From contig NZ_JAATEO010000036.1 in the NCBI RefSeq assembly GCF_012034245.1, forward strand, positions 1-52,771: a DNA stretch of 52,771 nucleotides, in the 5' to 3' direction. Position 1 is the stretch's first letter, and every line of letters starts with the position of its first letter. The notes beneath the pieces were generated by a model, which saw only the letters and a program-made list of their open reading frames with translations, made no database searches and was not told the DNA's origin. Positions 16,501-24,620 of the stretch are shown here, one piece after another. A program made the translations under genes and the position numbers. Origin of the DNA: Micromonospora thermarum (GTDB taxonomy: Bacteria; Actinomycetota; Actinomycetes; Mycobacteriales; Micromonosporaceae).

Positions 16501-17762
16501 TGCCGGCCGGCTCGACGGTGCGTGACCACCTGCGGCAGCACAGGAGCTGCCTGGGTGGTGTGTCCGCCGCCCGGGCTGCGGGTGGCGATGCTGGCGGCCG
16601 CGACCAGGTCACGGTGCCCTGAAAACCGACAGTGCGGGCAGGACATCCTCCGCCCACGTGGTTTCGGTACCCGCCGGTGGCAGGCGGGGCAGGTCGACGA
16701 GGTGCCGCGTTCGTCCACTAGATGGACGGTGATGCCAGCCAGGGTGGCCTTGTCGGTCAGGATCTGTAGGAGCTGGCCGATCCGCCACTGCCGCAGCCGC
16801 AGGTTGTGCCGCTGCCCTGCATCAAGGTCGAGCACACCACGGGAGTCGCCGACGTGCAGCACGCCGACCCGCTGTTGCACGGCCCAGGAGATGACGGTGG
16901 CGGTGGCTTCGTGTTGGGCCTGGCGGATCTGGCGCCGGTGCCGGCCCTCCACCAGCCGAGCCCGGCGGCGATACCGGTGCCACCGGCGCGACCCACGCTG
17001 GCCCGGTTTCGGTGCCCGTCGGGCAACGGCCCGGGCGCGGGCTCTGCTGTCGGACAGGTGCATCCGGTGCTCGGCGCGCATCGCCCGCCCCGACACCAAC
17101 AACCCCTCACCGTCGGGGCCGGCCACCGCATACGGGTGGATGATCCCCACGTCCACCCCCCCGGCCACCCGGCTACGGTCCGGCCCCTCACCGGGCTGAT
17201 AGGTGGCCACGGGGACTTCGGCGGTGACGTCCAGGTACAGCCGGCCACCCTCAATCAGTAGGGTGACCGACCGGACCTGCCCGGGCGGGTACGGCAACTC
17301 CCGGGCCAGCCGCAGCCACAACGGCGACGTGCCTCTCGCGGTCGGGATACGAACCCGGCGCCCGTCCAGGGTGAAGGTGCCGTGATACCAGCGCACCGGC
17401 ACCAACCCACGCCGTCGGCGCGGAGACTGCGCCGACACGTCACCACTCTTGCGCCGTTTCGCCGCCGCGAACCACGCATCTGAGAACCGGCGCAAAACCG
17501 AGCGAGCACCCGTGGTGTCCAACTCGGCGAACGTGCCCGGCCCGGATGCCGCCAGCTCACGGCACAACTCCTGGTAACCCACGAGCGGGACATCGCCGCG
17601 GCGACGCCGCCACCCGTTGACCTCCAACACGCACGCCCACACATCGCCAGCCGACCGCAGCAGGCCGAAACACCGCCGTCGCTGCCCGGGGGTCGCCCGC
17701 AATCCAACCCGAGCAGTGCGATATACCACCGCAGGCGCGCACGGATCCCGACGACGAGGCAT
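16350..17762 (-). CDS. tnpB: TnpB (IS1341-like, RNA-guided RuvC nuclease), lone copy
   Basis: This is 470 residues with the TnpB layout: N-terminal wedge region, RuvC motif I GGVDVG (D204), a basic helical insert, RuvC II region VLHVGDSRGV, zinc ribbon C358-C361-C375-C378, and RuvC III GHRDLVAAA (D385). The usual Glu of RuvC II is absent (VGD306); E351 in VDERGTSSTC is a plausible substitute, as described for rearranged TnpB groups. No TnpA gene is adjacent, so it depends on a transposase elsewhere or is immobile. The last ~50 residues read through the 3' hairpins. It sits directly upstream of the PAP2 gene. Confidence 0.9.
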   Translation of the reverse strand: MPRRRDPCAPAVVYRTARVGLRATPGQRRRCFGLLRSAGDVWACVLEVNGWRRRRGDVPLVGYQELCRELAASGPGTFAELDTTGARSVLRRFSDAWFAAAKRRKSGDVSAQSPRRRRGLVPVRWYHGTFTLDGRRVRIPTARGTSPLWLRLARELPYPPGQVRSVTLLIEGGRLYLDVTAEVPVATYQPGEGPDRSRVAGGVDVGIIHPYAVAGPDGEGLLVSGRAMRAEHRMHLSDSRARARAVARRAPKPGQRGSRRWHRYRRRARLVEGRHRRQIRQAQHEATATVISWAVQQRVGVLHVGDSRGVLDLDAGQRHNLRLRQWRIGQLLQILTDKATLAGITVHLVDERGTSSTCPACHRRVPKPRGRRMSCPHCRFSGHRDLVAAASIATRSPGGGHTTQAAPVLPQVVTHRRAGRHLPGTGQSRRDPRRPPAARGSDGLRRPAPPTGGESLARKARIHNNHRRSR

Positions 17763-17964
17763 AAACCGGAGCCAACACCACCCCTACGACAATTTCTCCA
17801 CACAACCCACGCGGCGAAGGTTGATGGGCACTGCATTAGCGACATGTCACACCCGCCGGGCCGGTGGCCCGCCGCACGTCCGCGACTAGGTTTGAGGCAT
17901 GGTCCACCGGTAGCTACGGCCCCGCTCGAGCGCCGTTCATGGGGTGGACGGTAGGGAGGTGAGG

Positions 17965-18660
17965 GTGACCAGCACACCGGAGCAGGGGGCGACCCCGGCG
18001 GGACGGCCGGAGTCGCTCGCCGACCTGCTCGGCGGGCGCCGTGGGGCGGTCGACGCCACGTTGCCGCCGGTGGCGTTCGCCGCGGGCTGGCTGCTCGGCG
18101 GGGAGTCGCTGCCGCTCGGTGTGGGTGCCGCGCTGGTGACCGGGGCGGCGGTGGCCGCCTGGCGGTGGCGCCGTGGGCAGCGGCCACGGTCGGTGCTGGT
18201 CGGCCTGCTCGCCGTCTGCGTCGCCGCGCTGGTCGCGCTGCGGACCGGCCGGGCCGAGGACTTCTTCCTGGTGCAGCTCCTCGCCAACGCGGCGAGCGCG
18301 CTCGCCTGGCTGGTCAGCATCGTGGTCCGTTGGCCGCTGCTGGGCCTTGTCGTCGGGGGCGCCCTGCGGCAGCGGACCAAGTGGCGCCGGGATCCGGCGC
18401 TGCTGCGGGCGTACGGGCGGGGCAGCTGGATCTGGGCGGCCAGCTACCTGCTGCGTGTGGCGGTGTTCCTGCCGCTGTGGCTCGGCGGGCAGGTCGTCGC
18501 GCTGAGCGTCGCCCGGGTGGCGCTGAGCTGGCCGCTGGTGGCCGCCTGTCTCGCGGTCAGCTGGGTGGTCGTGCGCCGGTCGCTGCCGCCCGACCACCCG
18601 GGCCTGCGTCATCCGGTGGACGAGGAGAGAACTCTGTCCGCGGCCTCGGCTGCGCGCTGA
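17965..18660 (+). CDS. DUF3159 family membrane protein
   Basis: The GTG at 17965 is preceded by GGGAGG at 17954-17959 and is preferred over GTG codons at 17944 and 17959. The product has 231 residues with about five membrane segments (AFAAGWLLGG, SVLVGLLAVCVAALVALRTG, LAWLVSIVVRWPLLGLVVG and later ones) and the DUF3159 pattern LLGGRRGAVDATLPPVAF. Function is unknown. The 200 bases upstream, to the TnpB start, hold its promoter and the unresolved left end of the transposon. A strong hairpin follows at 18700. Confidence 0.82.
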   Translation: MTSTPEQGATPAGRPESLADLLGGRRGAVDATLPPVAFAAGWLLGGESLPLGVGAALVTGAAVAAWRWRRGQRPRSVLVGLLAVCVAALVALRTGRAEDFFLVQLLANAASALAWLVSIVVRWPLLGLVVGGALRQRTKWRRDPALLRAYGRGSWIWAASYLLRVAVFLPLWLGGQVVALSVARVALSWPLVAACLAVSWVVVRRSLPPDHPGLRHPVDEERTLSAASAAR

Positions 18661-18699
18661 GGAACCGCGGGAGAGCGGGCGTCGGGGCCGGAAAATGAG

Positions 18700-18731
18700 G
18701 GAGAGGCCGCCACGGGGGGAGCGGCCTCTCC
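18700..18731 (+). terminator. Strong hairpin terminator after the DUF3159 gene
   Basis: An 11-bp perfect stem GGAGAGGCCGC/GCGGCCTCTCC with a 10-base loop lies 40 bases after the stop codon. Confidence 0.75.
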
Positions 18732-18823
18732 GGTGACGTACGTTACTCCGTCGCGGTCGCGTCCGTGATCCCCAACGGGCCCGTTTTTCGGGCTTTTTCG
18801 CGCCCTGTGCACAACCGGGTGAT

Positions 18824-18872
18824 GGGGTGGGCCGGCCGATCCGCTGCGTCGGCCGGACGGCCGGCCCACCCC
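18824..18872. terminator. Second hairpin in the convergent gap
   Basis: A 14-bp arm GGGGTGGGCCGGCC pairs with GGCCGGCCCACCCC across a 21-base loop. It could stop transcription from either side between the DUF3159 gene and the GH48 gene. The 18661-18979 gap contains only this and the neighbouring hairpins. Confidence 0.55.
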
Positions 18873-18938
18873 GGCCTGACCGTGGGCGTCAGGCCGTCCG
18901 CCGGTCGGGCGCTGCGTACCCCCGCGCCCCGACCGGCG

Positions 18939-18971
18939 CTCCGGGCGGGCGCGTGCGCCGCCCGCCCGGAG
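18939..18971 (-). terminator. Hairpin terminator of the GH48 gene
   Basis: A perfect 13-bp stem CTCCGGGCGGGCG/CGCCCGCCCGGAG with a 7-base loop starts 8 bases beyond the GH48 stop codon on the minus strand. Confidence 0.7.
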
Positions 18972-18979
18972 GTGTGTGG

Positions 18980-21883
18980 TCAGCCGTTGGGGAACAGCTT
19001 TCCGTAGTCGGCGTACGCCATCGCGACGTCCGCCTGGGCCCAGAACCGGTGGTACCGGAACTCCGGCTCCGCTCCGCCGTTCAGGTACGCCTGCACCTTC
19101 GGCCAGGCCGGGTCGTTCTTGTAGAACGAGCGGATGTCGACGAAGCTCTTGCCCGGCGCGACCACGTCGCCGTTGGGCATCTCGCCGGTCCAGCCCTGCG
19201 GAACGTAGAGGCCCTGGCCGGTGGCGGCGTCGTAGACGTCGTCGAAGCGCCGGTAGTCGCCACGCTTCTCCACCGTCGACACGCCCTGGGCATCGCTGGC
19301 CGCGTGCAGGGAGTCCAGCAGGCCCTTGGCCGTGTTCTTCGCGGCCACGTTGCCCGACCTCGCCGCGTACGCGATGAGGGTCCGGGCGTACGCGGCGGCG
19401 ACGCCGACGTCCTGGCCCTTCACCGTGACCTCGACGTGCAGGTTGGTGTTCGGCTGCGGGTTGGTCGGGTTCCAGGTGGTGGGCTGTCCGGTCCAGCGCA
19501 TGTCCGACGGGATCGACCAGTTGGTACCCACCGTGGTGTTGGCGATCGCCCACGGCACCCACCTGTCGAGCAGGGCCTTGGCCTTCGCGTTGCCGGTGAC
19601 CAGGTACAGCTCGGCGATCCGCTGCATCGACCAGGCCTGCATGCCGAACCACTGGTTCGACGGCGGGTCGTTGTAGACCGGGTCGACGTCGTAGTACATG
19701 CCGTAGAAGGTCGACGTGCCGGCCGGCGGCTGGCCGTAGTGGCCGCCCCAGCTGTTGGTCGCGCCGCCGGCGATGCCCCCCTCGGCCGACTGGAGCCAGG
19801 TGTAGAACTCCAGCTGCCGCTCGAAGCTCTTCTCCCAGTCGGCGACCGCGGTCGGCGACTTCGGCTTCAGCTCGGTCACGTTGGTCAGCGCCCAGGCCGC
19901 GAACGGGTTCTGGTAGCCGAAGTGGTTGTGGCTGGAGCCGATCCGCCACGACCAGTTCTGGTTCGGCTCGTACGCGCCGCCCCAGGCGTAGTACCAGGAG
20001 AGCAGGTAGTGCGCCGAGTCCTTGCCGCTGCCCGCCGGGCAGGTGGTCGGGCCGACGCAGTTGCCGATCTTCTTGAAGTACTTGTCGAACATGGCGTACC
20101 GCAGGTAGTCGCCCATCTTCGCGGCCTTCGCCACGGTGGCCGCCACGTCGGCTGCCTTGCCCTGCTCCTTGGCCCAGGTCAGGGCCCAGTACGCGGCCTG
20201 CACGGCCCGGGCGTCGGCGTCCGGCGCGTTGGTGTACTTCCACTGCTTCGCCGGGGCGCTGCTCTCCTTGATGAACAGGTCGAGGTAGCCGTACTGGCCG
20301 CCGTGGGCGAAGGTGTCGCAGGACGGCTGCGGCACGGTCTCCCACACCGACTCCTGCGTGCCCCGCTGGAAGGTGTTGATGTACGCCGGCCGGGTGGTGC
20401 CGTCGCCGCAGCGGCCGTAGCCGTAGACGTTGTCCACGTCGAGCAGCCAGTGCATGCCGTAGATCTGGCCGTTGCCGTAGGTGGACTGGAGTTCGCCGCG
20501 CAGCGGGTCCTGGCCCACCGACACGTTGGGCTCCAGCTGGGACGGGTACTGGCTGGGCAGGTCGTGCTCGGCGGCGTACTGCGGGGTGCCGGCCGCGCCC
20601 GCGGTGGGCTGGTCGGCCTGTGACGGGATGATGTACTTCTCCATCACCGTCCAGGCGTTGTTGAACGGCGCCCAGTTCTGCGTGACCCGCCCGTAGTAGG
20701 CCTCCAGCCACAGCCAGAAGCTGAACGCCTCCGACGTGGTCTCGTGCCCGTGGTCGGGCGCCTCGACGATCAGCGTCTCGATGGAGTGGTACGGCACCCC
20801 CTCGGGGCTGAAGTACCCCGAGTTCTTGATCTTGCCGTACTGGTTGAGGAAGCGTTCGACGTACTCGCCGTCGCCGCCACCCGGCACGTCGTTGTCGATC
20901 TCGGTCACGGTGACCGCGAGAGGCGCGAAGCCGGTGGCGGACGCGGTGACGGTCGCGGTGCCGCCGACGGTGTCGCTGTCCTCGGCGGCCGAGACGGTGA
21001 CGTTGACGCCGGTGCTCCAGTTGCTGGGCGTGAGCGTCACCGACGCCGGCGCGACGGTGACGTCGGCGTCCCCGGTACGGGCGAGGGACACCGGGACGTT
21101 GGCCGTGGGCGCCCTGTTCAGCTTCAGGGTCACCGTGGAGCTGCCGCCCTCGGTGACGCTCACCGCGGACGGGGTGGCGACGAGCTGCGGGCCGGAGGCC
21201 GGCGTGACGGTGAACGCCTTCTCCGCGACGGCGCTCAGGTTCGCGTTGTCGTACGCCTTGGCCTGCACCGTGTAGTCACCGGCCGGCAGGTCCTCCAGCG
21301 TGTAGCCGTACGGGGCCGTCGTGTCCGTGTTGACCAGCAGGCCGTTGCGGTAGAACTCGACCTTGCTGATCGTCCCGTCCGGGTCGCTGGCGGTGGCGGT
21401 GAGCGGCACGTCGGCGGGCGCCTCGAAGGGCCCGGCCGGCACGCTCAGCGCGACCGTGGGCGGCTGCTGCTGCGCGCCGCCGCAGGTGACGCCGTTGATC
21501 GAGAAGGACGTGGGCTTCGCGTTCGTGCCGCTGTAGGAGGCGTTGAAGCCGATGTTCGTCGAGGCGCCGGTGCCGAGGTTGCCGTTCCACGACTCGTTCG
21601 TGGCGGTGACCTGGTTGCCGGTCTGACTCCACCTCGCCGACCAGCCCTGGGTGATCCGCTGGTCGCCGGGGAAGGCGAAGCGCAGGGTCCACCCGTTGAC
21701 CGGGTCGCCGAGGTTCTTGACGGTGATGTTCGCGGTGAAGCCGGTGTTCCAGTCGTTGGTCGCGTAGACCACGTCGCAGGCCGGGGCGGCCTGCGCGACG
21801 CCGGCGGGCAGGGTGACCCCGCCGACGGCCAGCGCGGTGACGGCGACCATCGCCAACCGGCGACGTCGTGCCAGATGTCTCAT
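18980..21883 (-). CDS. Secreted GH48 cellulase with CBM2, Ig-like and Calx-beta-like modules
   Basis: The ATG at 21883 has GAGGAG upstream and starts a signal peptide (basic RHLARRRR, hydrophobic core, cleavage near AQA-AP, residue 32), so 967 residues. Modules: CBM2 (about 36-134, Cys36 and Cys134 likely disulfide-bonded, Trp-rich), Ig-like domain (142-228), Calx-beta-like domain (231-333) and a GH48 catalytic domain (339-967). GH48 enzymes are processive, reducing-end cellobiohydrolases acting by inversion. The conserved HETTSEAF...LWLEAYYG block (E385 and E394) carries the proposed acid glutamate. The promoter region contains CebR-like palindromes, which points to induction by cellobiose. 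The 5' frame is open to 22117 but that part lacks coding character. Confidence 0.93.
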   Translation of the reverse strand: MRHLARRRRLAMVAVTALAVGGVTLPAGVAQAAPACDVVYATNDWNTGFTANITVKNLGDPVNGWTLRFAFPGDQRITQGWSARWSQTGNQVTATNESWNGNLGTGASTNIGFNASYSGTNAKPTSFSINGVTCGGAQQQPPTVALSVPAGPFEAPADVPLTATASDPDGTISKVEFYRNGLLVNTDTTAPYGYTLEDLPAGDYTVQAKAYDNANLSAVAEKAFTVTPASGPQLVATPSAVSVTEGGSSTVTLKLNRAPTANVPVSLARTGDADVTVAPASVTLTPSNWSTGVNVTVSAAEDSDTVGGTATVTASATGFAPLAVTVTEIDNDVPGGGDGEYVERFLNQYGKIKNSGYFSPEGVPYHSIETLIVEAPDHGHETTSEAFSFWLWLEAYYGRVTQNWAPFNNAWTVMEKYIIPSQADQPTAGAAGTPQYAAEHDLPSQYPSQLEPNVSVGQDPLRGELQSTYGNGQIYGMHWLLDVDNVYGYGRCGDGTTRPAYINTFQRGTQESVWETVPQPSCDTFAHGGQYGYLDLFIKESSAPAKQWKYTNAPDADARAVQAAYWALTWAKEQGKAADVAATVAKAAKMGDYLRYAMFDKYFKKIGNCVGPTTCPAGSGKDSAHYLLSWYYAWGGAYEPNQNWSWRIGSSHNHFGYQNPFAAWALTNVTELKPKSPTAVADWEKSFERQLEFYTWLQSAEGGIAGGATNSWGGHYGQPPAGTSTFYGMYYDVDPVYNDPPSNQWFGMQAWSMQRIAELYLVTGNAKAKALLDRWVPWAIANTTVGTNWSIPSDMRWTGQPTTWNPTNPQPNTNLHVEVTVKGQDVGVAAAYARTLIAYAARSGNVAAKNTAKGLLDSLHAASDAQGVSTVEKRGDYRRFDDVYDAATGQGLYVPQGWTGEMPNGDVVAPGKSFVDIRSFYKNDPAWPKVQAYLNGGAEPEFRYHRFWAQADVAMAYADYGKLFPNG

Positions 21884-22116
21884 GTGCGCGGTGTCTCCTC
21901 GGACCGGGCCGGGACGGGTCGGGGTCCCGGCGGGGCGCCAGGCCGGTGTCGTACCGGCGGGGCGAGGCGCCCGGGATGAGGGTCTCCCCGGCGGGGCCGG
22001 GGCCGGCGGGCGCGACGGTGACACGTCGTCCCACCTCGGGTGCCGCACCGGACGGACCGGCTGCCCTCGGCGACCCGCGCTCACGTGACGCTGGCTCGGC
22101 GTCAGTGTGCCACGCA

Positions 22117-22130
22117 TGGAAGCGCTCCCA
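22117..22130. promoter_or_regulatory. CebR-like operator 1
   Basis: TGGAAGCGCTCCCA differs by one base from the CebR palindrome TGGGAGCGCTCCCA known from Streptomyces cellulose genes. It lies 234 bases upstream of the GH48 start and is probably in its promoter. Confidence 0.8.
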
Positions 22131-22224
22131 CAAGGACCAGCGGCGTTGCAACAGACCGATGTTTCGATCTCGTTTAGGGGCTTTCACAAAGCGGTGACGG
22201 GCGTTACAGTCGCACCATCGCCGA

Positions 22225-22238
22225 TGGGAGCGCTTCCA
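22225..22238. promoter_or_regulatory. CebR-like operator 2
   Basis: TGGGAGCGCTTCCA, one base off the CebR consensus and the mirror image of operator 1, about 108 bases apart. The sequence between the two is AT-richer than its surroundings and probably holds divergent promoters. Confidence 0.8.
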
Positions 22239-22602
22239 TCGACGAGGTTCCACAAGGAAGATCACCCGGACCCGGTCCCCCCGGCGCCGGGGAAGCCCCG
22301 AGGGCTGACGGCGGGCCAGCCCGGACGCCGCCGCCAGCCATCATCCCACCACAGTGGAGGGAGGTGGATCCTCAAGCCACTCGCGTGGCCCGGCTCCCGC
22401 GCGACACGCATGACTGGACGCCCATCCCGAACGTGCGTGTGCAGCACCGGTGGGGACGGGGGTTGCCCTCCCCCGTCCCCACACTAAACCCCCGTTCATG
22501 GTGGGAGAAGAGGCGAACGGCCGACCCCCCGCCGCATCCGTGACATTCCCGTCGCCCCGGACTCCCCCGCCGGGAGAGCCGGAGGCTCACCCTGCCTTCT
22601 CG
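22239..22602. other. Intergenic stretch with no supported gene
   Basis: About 360 bases between operators 2 and 3. No open frame in it resembles a gene. It contains one strong hairpin (22450-22482). A transcript starting near operator 2 and running rightwards would end at this hairpin without any coding region. Confidence 0.6.
22450..22482 (+). terminator. Perfect 13-bp hairpin, terminator-like, upstream of the GH1 gene
   Basis: GTGGGGACGGGGG pairs fully with CCCCCGTCCCCAC around a 7-base loop, and a short A-rich stretch (ACTAAA) follows. There is no gene before it on this strand in the gap. Confidence 0.6.
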
Positions 22603-22616
22603 TGGGAGCGCTCCCG
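22603..22616. promoter_or_regulatory. CebR-like operator 3
   Basis: TGGGAGCGCTCCCG, one base off the CebR consensus, ends 27 bases before the GH1 start codon. Bound repressor would block transcription into the beta-glucosidase gene. Confidence 0.85.
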
Positions 22617-22643
22617 GTGGCGCGCGTCCAGAGGGAGACTCCC

Positions 22644-24122
22644 ATGTCGATACTCACCCGGCGCCGGCTGCTGCGCCGCGCCGCGCTCTCGGCCACCGCC
22701 ACGGCCGCCACCAACGCCGGGCTCGCCGCCGCGACCGCCGCGGGCGGCGTACTGGCCGGCTGCGACGAGCCGCACGACCCGGAGAGCGAGCCGTCCCCGG
22801 TGGCGGACCTGCGCTTCCCGCCCGGCTTCGGCTGGGGCGCGGCCACCTCGGCGTACCAGATCGAGGGTGCGGCCAAGGAGGACGGCCGGGGCGAATCGAT
22901 CTGGGACACGTTCAGCCGGACGCCGGGGCGGACCCGCAACGGCGACACCGGCGACGTCGCCGCCGACCACTACCACCGGTACGCCGAGGACCTCGACCTC
23001 ATGCGCGACCTGGGGCTGAAGAGCTACCGGTTCTCCATCTCCTGGCCCCGCGTCCAGGCCGACGGCAGCGGCGTACCCAACCAGCGCGGGCTGGACTTCT
23101 ACCGTCGGCTGGTCGACGGCCTCCACGAGCGGGGCATCGCGCCGATGGCCACCCTGTTCCACTGGGACCTCCCCCAGGCGCTCCAGGACGCCGGCGGCTG
23201 GGAGTCCCGCGAGGTGGCGTACCGGTTCGCGGACTACGCCGACATCGTCTTCGGTGCCCTCGGCGACCGGGTGCCGGTCTGGCTCACCATCAACGAACCG
23301 AAGACCGTCGTGCAGAACGGCTACCTCTCCGGCCACCACGCCCCCGGCCACCGGGCCCCGCAGGCCGCGTACCTGGTCGCCCACCACCTCCAGCTCGCGC
23401 ACGGCCTCGCCGTCCGGGCGCTGCGCGACGGCGGTGGCACCGGACGGATCGGGCCGGCGTTCAACCTGCACCCCTGCTACCCGGCCGACGACTCACCCGG
23501 CGCGGCCGAGGCCACCCGGCTCTACGACGGCTACGAGAACCGGCTGTACCTCGACTCCGCGCTCACCGGCCGCTACCCCGACGACGTGCTGGCCGACCTC
23601 GGGCCGGACAGCCGGATGGTCCGCGGCATCCGCGACGGCGACCTCGACGTCATCTCGGCCCCGGTCGACCTGGTGGCGGTGCAGTACTACACGCCCATCT
23701 ACGTCACCGCCGACGGCACCACCGTCCGGCGGTGGCCGACCTCCGAGGCCGACTGGCAGCAGATCCACCCCGACGGGATGTACGACATCCTCACCCGGGT
23801 CACCCGCGACTACGGCCCGGTACCGCTGACCGTCACCGAGAACGGCCTGCCCACGCCCGACACGCTCGCCGCCGACGGGACGGTCGACGACGCCGGGCGG
23901 ATCCGGTTCCTCCGCGACCACCTGGCCGCCGCCCACCGCGCCCTCGCCGCCGGCGTACCGCTGGAGGGCTTCCACGTCTGGTCGCTGCTGGACAACTTCG
24001 AGTGGGCCGAGGGGTACGACCAGCGCTGGGGTCTGGTCTACGTGGACTACCCGACCCAGCGGCGGGTACCCAAGCGCAGCGCGCACTGGTACCGCGAGGT
24101 GATCGCCGCCGGCGGCCTCTGA
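22644..24122 (+). CDS. GH1 beta-glucosidase, predicted exported lipoprotein
   Basis: The ATG at 22644 follows GAGGGAG by a few bases; 492 residues. The N-terminus carries arginine pairs (TRRRLLRRAAL), a hydrophobic stretch and lipobox VLAGC (Cys40), suggesting Tat-type export and lipid anchoring, unusual for GH1 enzymes, which are mostly cytoplasmic. The catalytic domain starts near residue 56 (FPPGFGWGAATSAYQIEGA). Acid/base is E218 in TINEP, nucleophile E399 in TENG; the sugar-binding HWDLP and WSLLDNFEW motifs are present. It would cleave cellobiose at the cell surface. A CebR-like site sits just upstream, and GH48 is divergent, giving one cellulose module. Confidence 0.92.
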   Translation: MSILTRRRLLRRAALSATATAATNAGLAAATAAGGVLAGCDEPHDPESEPSPVADLRFPPGFGWGAATSAYQIEGAAKEDGRGESIWDTFSRTPGRTRNGDTGDVAADHYHRYAEDLDLMRDLGLKSYRFSISWPRVQADGSGVPNQRGLDFYRRLVDGLHERGIAPMATLFHWDLPQALQDAGGWESREVAYRFADYADIVFGALGDRVPVWLTINEPKTVVQNGYLSGHHAPGHRAPQAAYLVAHHLQLAHGLAVRALRDGGGTGRIGPAFNLHPCYPADDSPGAAEATRLYDGYENRLYLDSALTGRYPDDVLADLGPDSRMVRGIRDGDLDVISAPVDLVAVQYYTPIYVTADGTTVRRWPTSEADWQQIHPDGMYDILTRVTRDYGPVPLTVTENGLPTPDTLAADGTVDDAGRIRFLRDHLAAAHRALAAGVPLEGFHVWSLLDNFEWAEGYDQRWGLVYVDYPTQRRVPKRSAHWYREVIAAGGL

Positions 24123-24197
24123 CCGGCGTGCCCGCCCCGGCACCGGGCCGGTGGCCGCCCGGGCGGGACGCGGCCGGCGGTGCCGGGCGGGACGCGG

Positions 24198-24620
24198 TCA
24201 GCGCGGCAGGGCCTGCTGGAGCTCCGCGCGCAGGGCGGGGGTCAGCATCTCCCCCGCCTGCTTGGCCAGCCGGGCCATCTCGTAGCCGACCACGCCGATG
24301 TCGGCGTCGGCGCCCGCCAGGGTGGCCAGGATGGAGCCGTCGCGGACCTGCATCACCAGGAAGTAGCCGCGTCCCATCTCGACCACGGTCTGCTTGACCA
24401 CGTCCCCGTCGAACATCTGCGCCGCGCCGGCGGTGATGCTCATCAGGCCCGAGGTGACGGCGGCGAGCTTGTCGGCATGGTCGCGGGGCAGGTGATCGGA
24501 GATGGCCACCAGCAGCCCGTCGGAGGAGACCACGACCGCGTGCGCCACCCCCGGCACCCGCTGCGCGAACGCGCTGACCAGCCAGCTCAGGTCACGGGCC
24601 TCCTGGCTCAACGTCGTCAC
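24198..24620 (-). CDS. Roadblock/LC7 domain protein (CvnB-like)
   Basis: The GTG at 24620 overlaps the kinase stop (GTGA), giving 140 residues. The sequence is a single roadblock/LC7 domain: DLSWLVSAFAQRVPGVAHAVVVSSDGLLVAIS and GYFLVMQVRDGSILATLAG. In Streptomyces conservons the order is CvnA kinase, CvnB roadblock, CvnC DUF742, CvnD GTPase; CvnB is thought to modulate the GTPase. Here the next gene leftwards is GH1 on the other strand, so CvnC and CvnD are missing locally. Confidence 0.9.
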   Translation of the reverse strand: MTTLSQEARDLSWLVSAFAQRVPGVAHAVVVSSDGLLVAISDHLPRDHADKLAAVTSGLMSITAGAAQMFDGDVVKQTVVEMGRGYFLVMQVRDGSILATLAGADADIGVVGYEMARLAKQAGEMLTPALRAELQQALPR

